Positions 1 through 5,404 of a stretch of DNA of 5,404 bases are shown here, piece by piece. The translations under genes and the position numbers were made by a program. Position 1 is the stretch's first letter; each line of letters starts with the position of its first letter. The notes under the pieces are model-generated. The model was given only the letters and a program-made list of their open reading frames with translations, was not told where the DNA came from and did no database searches. Source of the DNA: Flemingiibacterium sp045636265 (GTDB taxonomy: Bacteria; Bacillota; Clostridia; Oscillospirales; CAG-272); NCBI GenBank assembly GCA_045636265.1, contig JAZTXD010000050.1:1-5404 (forward strand), given 5' to 3'.

Positions 1-868
1 CGGCAAAATGATGCTGTGGGGTATGTTTAAAAAGGTTGTGGTTGCGGATAATCTTGCAATGTTTGCAGACTCCGTGTTCAACAATGTTGAATCCTACGCC
101 GGGTTCGGACTTATAATCGGCATACTCGCCTTTACGGTTCAGATTTACTGCGACTTCTCGGGATATTCCGATATCGCCATAGGTGCCGCTCGTATGATGG
201 GCATACGTCTTATGAAAAACTTCGACACGCCGTATTTTTCAAAGTCAGTCCCCGAATTCTGGCGCCGCTGGCACATTTCCCTCTCCACATGGTTCAAGGA
301 CTACATCTACATTCCGCTTGGCGGCAACCGCGTGAAGAAACCGCGTTGGGTGTTCAATCAGCTTGTTACATTCGGTATTTCCGGCATATGGCACGGCGCG
401 TCGTTCACCTTCGTTTTCTGGGGACTTCTCAACGGAATCTACATAGTAATCTCGCGCTTTATTACACCGATACGCGACAGGATAAAATCCGTAATCCGTC
501 TTAACACAGTGCCCAAACTTAACAGCGCACTTTCTATGCTCACAACATTCTGCCTTATCTCGGTAACGTGGGTATTCTTCCGCGCGAACAGCTTTGCGGA
601 TGCGTTCTATGTTCTCGGAAATCTGTTTTCAAAAACCGTGTGCGAATTCCCTCACATAGCGGACCTTCGTATCTACGTTGCAATCGGCTCGGCAATTCTC
701 CTCTTTGCCGTTGATGCACTCACGAAATCCGAGCGTATTACTTCCGCATTCTGCGCTAAAACAAAAACCGCGCAGTCTGTGCGTATCGCAGCATATGCAC
801 TGCTTCTCCTTATAATTGTCATCTTCGGTGCTTATGACAACAAGTCATTCATCTATTTCCAATTCTGA
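1..868 (+). CDS. MBOAT family membrane O-acyltransferase (AlgI/PatA/DltB-like), C-terminal part
   Basis: This is a polytopic membrane enzyme expected to pass acyl groups, most likely acetyl, across the membrane for O-acylation of a cell-surface polysaccharide or wall polymer. The frame is open from base 2 (Gly-Lys precede the first Met at base 8), so the gene starts outside the window. 288 residues are visible; AlgI-like proteins are usually about 460-500, so roughly the N-terminal 40 percent is missing. Family hallmarks, counted from the Met at base 8: LWGMFKKVVVADNLA near 3-17, CDFSGYSDIAIG at 48-59, FWRRWHISLSTWFKDYIYIP at 84-103, the catalytic-type His129 in SGIWHG (codon 392-394), and the typical C-terminal FIYFQF. 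His89 (codon 272-274) is the other conserved histidine. Several hydrophobic segments (about 32-47, 116-148, 175-191, 222-235, 260-274) fit membrane helices. It ends 16 bases before the SGNH gene, which suggests one transcript. The family call is firm; the acceptor glycan cannot be read from the sequence. Confidence 0.93.
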   Translation, partial: GKMMLWGMFKKVVVADNLAMFADSVFNNVESYAGFGLIIGILAFTVQIYCDFSGYSDIAIGAARMMGIRLMKNFDTPYFSKSVPEFWRRWHISLSTWFKDYIYIPLGGNRVKKPRWVFNQLVTFGISGIWHGASFTFVFWGLLNGIYIVISRFITPIRDRIKSVIRLNTVPKLNSALSMLTTFCLISVTWVFFRANSFADAFYVLGNLFSKTVCEFPHIADLRIYVAIGSAILLFAVDALTKSERITSAFCAKTKTAQSVRIAAYALLLLIIVIFGAYDNKSFIYFQF

Positions 869-873
869 GTTAC

Positions 874-880
874 GGGAGGA
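874..880 (+). promoter_or_regulatory. Ribosome binding site of the SGNH gene
   Basis: GGGAGGA lies four bases before the ATG at 885. It decides the start: the frame is open further upstream to an ATG at 816, but that start lies inside the MBOAT gene, lacks a comparable site, and would put a polar 23-residue extension in front of the membrane anchor. Confidence 0.8.
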
Positions 881-884
881 TTTT

Positions 885-2162
885 ATGAATAATAAACACG
901 ATTTAAAATGCCTACCGCGGCTCTTTTTGAAAGGCTTCGCTGTTGTTGCCATAGCGTTTGTATTGGCGCTCGGACTTAATTTCGGGATGCAGAAATTCCT
1001 TGACGATGAAATTGCGGCAGTACGCGCCATGTCAAAGCAAACAGAAAACCTTGAAGAAGCAATAAACAACGCAGGAAGTGCCGAGGAGCTTCTTCGACTT
1101 GAAGCCGAGCTTGCCGCAAAGCAAGCCGAGGAGTATGAAGCGTTTTATCAGCAGAACAAAAATCGCCCGCTCTACCACTACTACGGTCAGTTCTACGAGA
1201 TGTACACGAATATGTACAACGCCGACACTATTTTCCTTGGAACATCGCACGCCGTAAACGGCGTTAATCCGCTCTACTTTGAAGAATTGATGCCGGAGCG
1301 CTCATGGTACAATTTCTCACTTAACGGCTCAAATCCGGAGTATTATCTTGATTGGTGGGAAATCTTCCTCGAGTCGGGGTACCCCATGCCTGAAACCATC
1401 GTCTTCTGTGTTGATTGGTTCATGTGCGATGACGAATGGCTGTGGCGGCGTATTGATTTTGACACCAATCCCGACGGTGCTGTGGACATTATGCGAAAAA
1501 TCCGCGAAACCGAGGTTGAGGCGGAAGATGAAAAGGCCACCGATAGCGAAGCCGAACAATCCGAGGAAAGCGAGTCAAAGCTTGATGCGCTTCTCACCTA
1601 CGCATTCCGTCATATACCGATAATCTACTCGCGCGACAGAATTCCCGAAATGATCGGCTATTATCTGAACGGCGGAAAGATCGATACAGGTTCCGTCGCC
1701 GATTACAGTGATACAATTCCGGTGTATGAGCACGAACATCTCGTGGATAAGGACGGTTACGTAACAAGTGAGTTTTATAAAGGCTTTATCCCGTGGGAAA
1801 AGCACTACAACGGCAGACGCGTTGTCGATCAAAAATGCAACGACAAGGGATACCAATGGGATGCGCTTCGTGAGCTTCTCGATATTTTCGCAGAAAATGA
1901 CATACATGTCATCTTCGTGCAGGTTCCAGAATATCTCGAAGGACGCCGCACTACCAAGATGCACCCAAACAACGCCAAGCTTGAAAAGATAGCCGAGGAT
2001 TACGGAATCACATTCCTTAATTACAACGATGACCTTGCCGGAGAGATCAACGAAACCGTGAGCAACTATTCCGACTGGGGGCACATGAGCACCAAAGGAA
2101 GCGTTGCATTCTCGACACTCCTTGCCGAGGATCTGAAGGCATATTTCGAAAGCTTAGAATAA
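885..2162 (+). CDS. Membrane-anchored SGNH-fold protein, partner of the MBOAT acyltransferase (AlgJ/AlgX/DltD-like)
   Basis: This 425-residue protein is predicted to act outside the membrane, completing O-acylation of a glycan with the upstream MBOAT protein. It has a short basic N-terminus and one membrane helix (about 13-35). A charged, Ala/Glu-rich helical stretch (about 39-92, coiled-coil-like) follows, then the catalytic domain. SGNH signatures are TIFLGTSHAVNG, with candidate nucleophile Ser121 in GTSH (codon 1245-1247); FSLNGSNP, with a block-II-type Asn/Gly near 147-148; and NYSDWGHMSTKG, giving the candidate acid/base pair Asp397 and His400. An acidic low-complexity insert (208-231; 12 of 24 residues Asp or Glu) splits the domain. 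The core beta-strand HVIFVQVPEY (341-350) is typical of the fold. The gene sits 16 bases after the MBOAT gene and ends just before a hairpin terminator, so it is the last gene of the operon. It could be an acetyltransferase, as AlgJ/AlgX/PatB are, or an esterase; the MBOAT neighbour favours transfer. No precise subfamily or gene name can be assigned. Confidence 0.85.
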   Translation: MNNKHDLKCLPRLFLKGFAVVAIAFVLALGLNFGMQKFLDDEIAAVRAMSKQTENLEEAINNAGSAEELLRLEAELAAKQAEEYEAFYQQNKNRPLYHYYGQFYEMYTNMYNADTIFLGTSHAVNGVNPLYFEELMPERSWYNFSLNGSNPEYYLDWWEIFLESGYPMPETIVFCVDWFMCDDEWLWRRIDFDTNPDGAVDIMRKIRETEVEAEDEKATDSEAEQSEESESKLDALLTYAFRHIPIIYSRDRIPEMIGYYLNGGKIDTGSVADYSDTIPVYEHEHLVDKDGYVTSEFYKGFIPWEKHYNGRRVVDQKCNDKGYQWDALRELLDIFAENDIHVIFVQVPEYLEGRRTTKMHPNNAKLEKIAEDYGITFLNYNDDLAGEINETVSNYSDWGHMSTKGSVAFSTLLAEDLKAYFESLE

Positions 2163-2165
2163 GAA

Positions 2166-2197
2166 AAAATCCACCTGACATAAGTCGGGTGGATTTT
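2166..2197. terminator. Bidirectional rho-independent terminator between SGNH gene and nagB-like gene
   Basis: Arms at 2166-2179 and 2184-2197 pair over 14 bp with a single T-G wobble, around an ATAA loop. The stem ends in AAAA/TTTT, so each strand has a T-run after the stem. The minus-strand T-run is longer, running into the A-rich stretch at 2164-2169. The hairpin lies 3 bases after the SGNH stop and 3 bases after the nagB-like stop, serving both convergent genes. Confidence 0.92.
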
Positions 2198-2200
2198 GCT

Positions 2201-2959
2201 TTAGAGAAGTGATGCGCTGTCCTTGTCAAGATAAAGAATAGCGTTGTCCTGTAATCTCAGAATACTCGCCGGACAGTGCTCGTCGATAGTGCCGGTGAGC
2301 GTTTCCTTAACTGCCGCCGCCTTGGTAGGCGCAGGTACGATACAGAAAAGATATGGGGCACTGACAAGCGCCGGTACTGTAAGAGTAAGCGCATGTGTTG
2401 GAACGTCGTCTATTTTGGCAAAGCATCCGTCATTTACCTGCTGATTGCGGCAAATCTCATCGAGAGCTATTTTCTTAACAAGAAGCTTGTCGTTAAAGTC
2501 TGCAACCGGCGGATCATTGAAAGCGATGTGACCGTTTTCGCCGATACCCTTGATTACTACGTCGGGTTTGTTTTCGGCGATAAGCTTCGCATAGCGAGCA
2601 GCTTCAGCCTCGGGATCCGTCGCTGTGCAGTCGATATAGTTTACGCTCTTAAGCGGTACAAGTCCGAATATATGCTCGCGAAGGAAGTTGCCGAATCCCT
2701 GCGGCGCATCGCCGGGTAAGCCGATATATTCATCCATATGGTAAGCGTTAATTCTTCCCCACTCAATTTCTTTATCTTCCGCCAGAGCTTTAAGAACGTC
2801 ATTCTGCGACGGCGCCGCCGCAAAAATTACGTTGATTTCACTCTTCTCTTTAAGAAGCTCACAGAATTTGTTTTTTATATCGATCGCCGCAGCCTCGCCC
2901 ATTTGGCGACGTGTGTCAAATGCTTTTACATTTAATTTGTCAACCTTAAATTCCCTCAT
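2201..2959 (-). CDS. nagB: Glucosamine-6-phosphate deaminase-like protein (NagB/SugarP_isomerase family), variant active site
   Basis: NagB converts glucosamine-6-phosphate to fructose-6-phosphate and ammonia in the cytoplasm, feeding amino sugars into glycolysis. The protein has 252 residues, close to the 240-270 usual for the family. Visible motifs are NAYHMDEYIGLP (71-82), with Asp76 matching the catalytic Asp72 of E. coli NagB; GIGENGHIAFNDP (138-150), with His144 matching His143; and PTKAAAV (211-217), with Lys213 near the phosphate-binding Lys208. Two differences stand out. The position of E. coli Asp141 is Glu141 here, and that of Glu148 is Asp149. The N-terminal phosphate loop reads FAAAPSQND instead of a GSTP-like sequence. 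This marks a divergent subgroup, so the exact substrate is less certain than the family. The start at 2959 is chosen because an AGAGGTG site lies just upstream and the promoter -10 lies at 2993-2998; the upstream in-frame ATGs (2991, 3040) would fall at or before the transcription start. Transcribed alone, with a terminator right after the stop. Confidence 0.85.
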   Translation of the reverse strand: MREFKVDKLNVKAFDTRRQMGEAAAIDIKNKFCELLKEKSEINVIFAAAPSQNDVLKALAEDKEIEWGRINAYHMDEYIGLPGDAPQGFGNFLREHIFGLVPLKSVNYIDCTATDPEAEAARYAKLIAENKPDVVIKGIGENGHIAFNDPPVADFNDKLLVKKIALDEICRNQQVNDGCFAKIDDVPTHALTLTVPALVSAPYLFCIVPAPTKAAAVKETLTGTIDEHCPASILRLQDNAILYLDKDSASLL

Positions 2960-2964
2960 GGTCG

Positions 2965-2971
2965 CACCTCT
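2965..2971 (-). promoter_or_regulatory. Ribosome binding site of the nagB-like gene
   Basis: AGAGGTG on the minus strand, five bases before the ATG at 2959. It supports this start over the longer in-frame alternatives. Confidence 0.75.
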
Positions 2972-2992
2972 GAATTTTAGTATTTCAATCAT

Positions 2993-3021
2993 ATTATACC
3001 ATTGGCAAATCGCATTGTCAA
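2993..3021 (-). promoter_or_regulatory. Sigma-A-type promoter of the nagB-like gene
   Basis: On the minus strand a perfect -35 TTGACA (3021-3016) and a perfect -10 TATAAT (2998-2993) are separated by exactly 17 bases, with a TGG extension directly before the -10. The expected transcription start is near 2986, giving a leader of about 27 bases that carries the ribosome site. Confidence 0.9.
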
Positions 3022-3059
3022 GACGAAATAAATATGTCAAAATAAGCTTTTTCTTGACA
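3016..3059. repeat. Inverted repeat formed by the two divergent -35 regions
   Basis: TGTCAAGA (3016-3023) and its exact reverse complement TCTTGACA (3052-3059) are separated by 28 bases. Six of the eight bases in each arm are the -35 hexamers of the divergent promoters, so much of the symmetry follows from promoter consensus. The extra two matching bases could be chance or part of an operator. Confidence 0.45.
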
Positions 3060-3083
3060 TTTTTGCGGTATATGTGGTATACT
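3054..3083 (+). promoter_or_regulatory. Sigma-A-type promoter of the lipoprotein hydrolase gene
   Basis: -35 TTGACA (3054-3059) and -10 TATACT (3078-3083) are separated by 18 bases, with an extended TGG directly before the -10. The expected transcription start is near 3090, giving a leader of about 33 bases. It is the mirror image of the nagB-like promoter in the same intergenic region. Confidence 0.85.
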
Positions 3084-3106
3084 TAATCCAAACCGTAATT
3101 TTGAAT

Positions 3107-3113
3107 GGAAAGG
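3107..3113 (+). promoter_or_regulatory. Ribosome binding site of the lipoprotein hydrolase gene
   Basis: GGAAAGG lies 10 bases before the ATG at 3124. It is weaker and slightly further away than the other two ribosome sites in the window, but it is the only purine-rich candidate and the start is fixed by the signal peptide. Confidence 0.6.
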
Positions 3114-3123
3114 CAAAAGACAC

Positions 3124-4077
3124 ATGAAAAAAAGATTATTGGCTTCCCTGCTTCTTGCGCTTGCACTTTTCTCTGCCTCATGCGCAGGAAAGCCTGCTGA
3201 AAACACCGACACAACGGATACAACTGTTAAGGACGAACAAACAACCGCCGATGAAAAGACAAAGTTGCCCGAATTTAATATGAAAAAGCGCGGTACTCAA
3301 AAGCTTTCGGTGAAAAATTACAACAATCCCGATACTAACATAACAGCCACATATCAGTATGAATCGCTCAAGCGCTATACCGACACCTCGTCTATTCTCC
3401 GCTTTAGCTTAAACGGACGTGAAGCGATAATCGTAATCCCCCACGAACCCGCCGAGGGTAATCCCACAGTGTGGCGTGCGGAGTATTTTGAGGCGTTTGA
3501 CGTTGCTGATAAGGCTATGCTTGAGCGCGGCTGGCATATCGTTTACTACAGAGTGACTAACATGTTCGGATGCGATGAATCGCTGCGCTTGATGCGCGCG
3601 TTCTACAGCTTTGCCGAGGATTATTTCGGGCTTTCGGATAAACCTGTTCTCTTCGGCTTCTCTGCCGGCGGACTTATATCGGTAAACTATGCGGCGAAAT
3701 ACCCGGATTCTGTCGGTGCACTCTACCTTGACGCGCCGGTTCAGGACATCCGTGACTGGCCATGCAAGAACAAAGACTCAAGGGAGTACCGCGAATGTAT
3801 GAAAGTTTACGCTCTTACCGAGGAAACTCTCGCCACCTTCGACCAAAATCCCATAGATAAAACAGATAAAATAGCGCACATTCCAACAATAATAGTCGCA
3901 GGACTCGTCGACACAGTTGTAAACTGGGAGATAAACGGCAAGGTCACTGCCGAGCGTATGGAAGCGGCAGGTGCAATAATAGAGGTGATAACCAAACCCG
4001 ACTGCGACCACCATCCGCACTCACTCGACGATCCCACGCCGATTGTTGAGTTTATCGAAGAGTACCGCATAAAATAA
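3124..4077 (+). CDS. Lipoprotein alpha/beta hydrolase, probable surface esterase
   Basis: This is a 317-residue predicted lipoprotein, anchored outside the cytoplasmic membrane. A signal peptide (MKKRLL, then hydrophobic to about 16) ends in SASC, making Cys20 the likely lipidated residue; the -3 position is Ser rather than the usual Leu. A flexible Thr/Asp/Glu-rich linker (about 21-45) follows, then an alpha/beta hydrolase fold. The nucleophile elbow is LFGFSAGG (176-183) with Ser180. The strand IPTIIVAGLVDTVVNWE carries the likely acid Asp263. The C-terminal motif DCDHHPHSLDDPTPIVEFI carries the catalytic His, most likely His297. The order Ser-Asp-His fits the fold. Substrate is not readable; an ester on a glycan or peptidoglycan is plausible because of the surface location and neighbours, while a peptidase-like S9 relative is a weaker alternative. 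It has its own promoter, is divergent from the nagB-like gene, and is followed by a hairpin terminator, so it is probably monocistronic. Confidence 0.83.
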   Translation: MKKRLLASLLLALALFSASCAGKPAENTDTTDTTVKDEQTTADEKTKLPEFNMKKRGTQKLSVKNYNNPDTNITATYQYESLKRYTDTSSILRFSLNGREAIIVIPHEPAEGNPTVWRAEYFEAFDVADKAMLERGWHIVYYRVTNMFGCDESLRLMRAFYSFAEDYFGLSDKPVLFGFSAGGLISVNYAAKYPDSVGALYLDAPVQDIRDWPCKNKDSREYRECMKVYALTEETLATFDQNPIDKTDKIAHIPTIIVAGLVDTVVNWEINGKVTAERMEAAGAIIEVITKPDCDHHPHSLDDPTPIVEFIEEYRIK

Positions 4078-4082
4078 AAATC

Positions 4083-4108
4083 AGACCGACTCGCATGCGA
4101 GTCGGTCT
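4083..4108. terminator. Bidirectional rho-independent terminator between hydrolase and M18 peptidase genes
   Basis: The 26 bases form a perfect palindrome: 11-bp GC-rich arms (4083-4093 and 4098-4108) around a CATG loop. On the minus strand a GATTTTTATT run follows, a strong terminator for the peptidase gene. On the plus strand the following T-run is short (TTTCT), so termination of the hydrolase transcript may rely more on the stem. Confidence 0.92.
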
Positions 4109-4117
4109 TTCTGTGTC

Positions 4118-5404
4118 TTATTTGTAGAATGCTCTTACAGCCTTGTGAACCATGTAAACGTCGTACTTTGCAACAAGCTCCCAGGGTGCGTGCATGGAGA
4201 TTACCGGCACACCGAGGTCGATAACATCGATGTTGTTGTTAGCGATAAACTTTGCAACAGTTCCGCCGCCGCCAAGGTCAACCTTGCCAAGTTCTGCGAT
4301 CTGCCAATCAACATCGTTCTCGTTGAAAATGTTAGTAACGAAGGATACAAGCTCTGCCGAAGCGTCGGATGTACCGGACTTTCCGCGGGAACCGGTGTAC
4401 TTCGAGAGAACAACGCCGTGGTTGAGGAATGCGGTGTTGCGGCGCTCAAACACCTCGGGGAAATTGGGATCGTACGCTACGTTTACGTCAGCGGACAGAC
4501 ACTTGGAGTTCTGATGTACAATTCTCGGATTGCCGCCGAGTGCAAGTGCTATCTCCTCAATAAGGTCTGCAAGCAGCGCGCACTGCATACCGGAAACGCC
4601 GTCGGAGCCAACCTCTTCCTTGTCCGCGATAATGTTAAGCAGAGTGTGAGGAGAATCCTCGGACTCAAGCATAGCGGTAATGGACGGATATGCGCAAACG
4701 CGGTCATCGTGACCGTAAGCGCCGATCATAGAGCGGTCGAATCCTACATCACGCGCATTTGTTGCGGGAACTGCGCAAAGCTCGGAGCTGATGAGGTCAG
4801 CCTCGGTGCAGCCGTACTTTTCGTTAAGCATAGAAAGTACAGTAAGCTTCACCTTGTCGGAAACCTTTTCGTCATCGTAAGGCTCACTTGCCGCGAGAAC
4901 GTTGAGCTGTTCACCACTTATAGCCTCGCCAACAGTCTTCTTCGCCTGAAGCTGTGCGATATGCGGAGCGAGGTCGCTTATATAGAATACAGGCTCGCTC
5001 TCATCGTCACCGATGCGTACGGTAACATCGCCGTCGGGCTTACAGATAACGCCGTGGAGCGAAAGAGGAGTTGCAACCCACTGATACTTCTTGATACCGC
5101 CGTAGTAGTGTGTTTTGAAGAAGCAGAGCTCGCTGTCTTCATAAAGCGGCTGAGGCTTGAAGTCAACTCTGGGGGAGTCGATGTGCGATGCGGTGATGCG
5201 GATACCGTTTTCAATGGACTCTGTGCCGAGTCTGAACATGAAAAGGCTCTTGTTTCTGTTGTTGAGGTAGTATTTGCCGCCTGCAATAAGCTTGTCGCCG
5301 AGCTTGTACTCTTTGTAGCCCTTTGCTTTGATAAGCTCGATAGACTCAACTACAACCTCGCGCTCGGTCTTGCCGTTGTCGAGGAACTTCTTGTATCCCT
5401 CGCA
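4118..5404 (-). CDS. M18 family metallo-aminopeptidase (aspartyl aminopeptidase-like), C-terminal 428 residues
   Basis: This is a cytosolic two-metal aminopeptidase that removes N-terminal residues from peptides; family members form large tetrahedral dodecamers. The frame stays open to the right edge of the window (CEGYKKFLDNGKTERE is read at 5404-5357), so the Met at 5239 is internal and the true start lies outside. With 428 residues visible and 430-480 usual, only a few tens of residues are missing. All metal-site motifs are present in order: SHIDSPRVDFKP (His, codon 5185-5183), YGHDDRV (bridging Asp, about 4708), DKEEVGS (catalytic Glu and metal Glu, 4618-4613), LSADVNVAYDP (Asp, 4489-4487) and VISMHAPWE (His, 4192-4190). 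The glycine-rich VDLGGGGTVAKF is also typical. An intact enzyme is therefore expected. Substrate preference (acidic, Lys or other N-termini) cannot be told from the motifs. It converges on the hydrolase gene and shares its terminator; no functional link to the glycan genes is visible. Confidence 0.94.
   Translation of the reverse strand, partial: CEGYKKFLDNGKTEREVVVESIELIKAKGYKEYKLGDKLIAGGKYYLNNRNKSLFMFRLGTESIENGIRITASHIDSPRVDFKPQPLYEDSELCFFKTHYYGGIKKYQWVATPLSLHGVICKPDGDVTVRIGDDESEPVFYISDLAPHIAQLQAKKTVGEAISGEQLNVLAASEPYDDEKVSDKVKLTVLSMLNEKYGCTEADLISSELCAVPATNARDVGFDRSMIGAYGHDDRVCAYPSITAMLESEDSPHTLLNIIADKEEVGSDGVSGMQCALLADLIEEIALALGGNPRIVHQNSKCLSADVNVAYDPNFPEVFERRNTAFLNHGVVLSKYTGSRGKSGTSDASAELVSFVTNIFNENDVDWQIAELGKVDLGGGGTVAKFIANNNIDVIDLGVPVISMHAPWELVAKYDVYMVHKAVRAFYK

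Noticed and set aside
816..884. Longer N-terminus for the SGNH protein from an ATG at 816
   Set aside because: It would overlap the MBOAT gene by 53 bases and has no good ribosome site, whereas GGGAGGA stands just before the ATG at 885.
1897..1912. Short inverted repeat ATGACAT-AC-ATGTCAT inside the SGNH gene
   Set aside because: The 7-bp arms have only a two-base gap, too tight for a good RNA hairpin, and they fall in the conserved coding stretch NDIHVIF. Chance is the simplest reading.
1575..2084. 169-codon minus-strand open frame inside the SGNH gene
   Set aside because: It lies wholly antisense to a well-supported gene, shows no recognisable motifs, and is a by-product of that gene's codon usage.
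2276..2719. 147-codon plus-strand open frame antisense to the nagB-like gene
   Set aside because: It has no ribosome site or family resemblance, and the minus strand encodes a clear NagB-family protein.
3035..3040. Additional minus-strand TTGACA upstream of the nagB-like promoter
   Set aside because: No -10 element lies at a suitable distance, so it is probably chance in an AT-rich region.
4978..5349. 123-codon Ser/Thr-rich minus-strand frame overlapping the M18 gene
   Set aside because: It is a low-complexity out-of-frame reading of the peptidase gene, whose frame is supported by all metal-binding motifs.
1..5404. A new defence, mobile or RNA-based system
   Set aside because: All five genes belong to recognisable metabolic or envelope families. 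The gaps are short and filled by promoters, ribosome sites and terminators, and no repeats, integrases, toxins or structured RNAs were seen.

Overview
The window looks like a chromosomal stretch from a Gram-positive Firmicute, most likely an uncultured gut-type Clostridia (Oscillospirales- or Christensenellales-like). This is inferred from the mid-GC composition, strong GGAGG-type ribosome sites, consensus TTGACA/TATAAT promoters, rho-independent hairpin terminators, a lipoprotein signal peptide, and an M18 aminopeptidase of the type common in Clostridia. There are no RNA genes, mobile elements or CRISPR arrays.

Layout. (1) Positions 1-2162, plus strand: the C-terminal part of an MBOAT membrane O-acyltransferase (cut by the left edge), followed 16 bases later by a membrane-anchored SGNH-fold protein. 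This is the two-part arrangement of extracellular polysaccharide O-acetylation systems (AlgI with AlgJ/AlgX, PatA/PatB, DltB/DltD). (2) Positions 2166-2197: a bidirectional hairpin terminator. (3) Positions 2201-2959, minus strand: a NagB-family glucosamine-6-phosphate deaminase-like protein with an altered active-site motif. (4) Positions 2960-3123: a compact divergent promoter region with two near-consensus sigma-A promoters facing away from each other. (5) Positions 3124-4077, plus strand: a lipoprotein alpha/beta hydrolase, probably an esterase. (6) Positions 4083-4108: a perfect-palindrome terminator shared with (7) 4118-5404, minus strand: an M18 metallo-aminopeptidase cut by the right edge.

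How the genes may work together. The first two genes very likely form one operon that transfers acyl (probably acetyl) groups from the cytoplasm to a cell-surface glycan. The nagB-like gene and the hydrolase are divergently transcribed and may share regulation. A surface esterase beside an amino-sugar catabolic enzyme is compatible with glycan turnover, but that link is only inference. The aminopeptidase looks like an unrelated housekeeping peptide-degradation gene. I see no convincing new biological system. The points most worth a second look are the NagB active-site swap, the symmetric divergent promoters, and the stalk and acidic insert in the SGNH protein.
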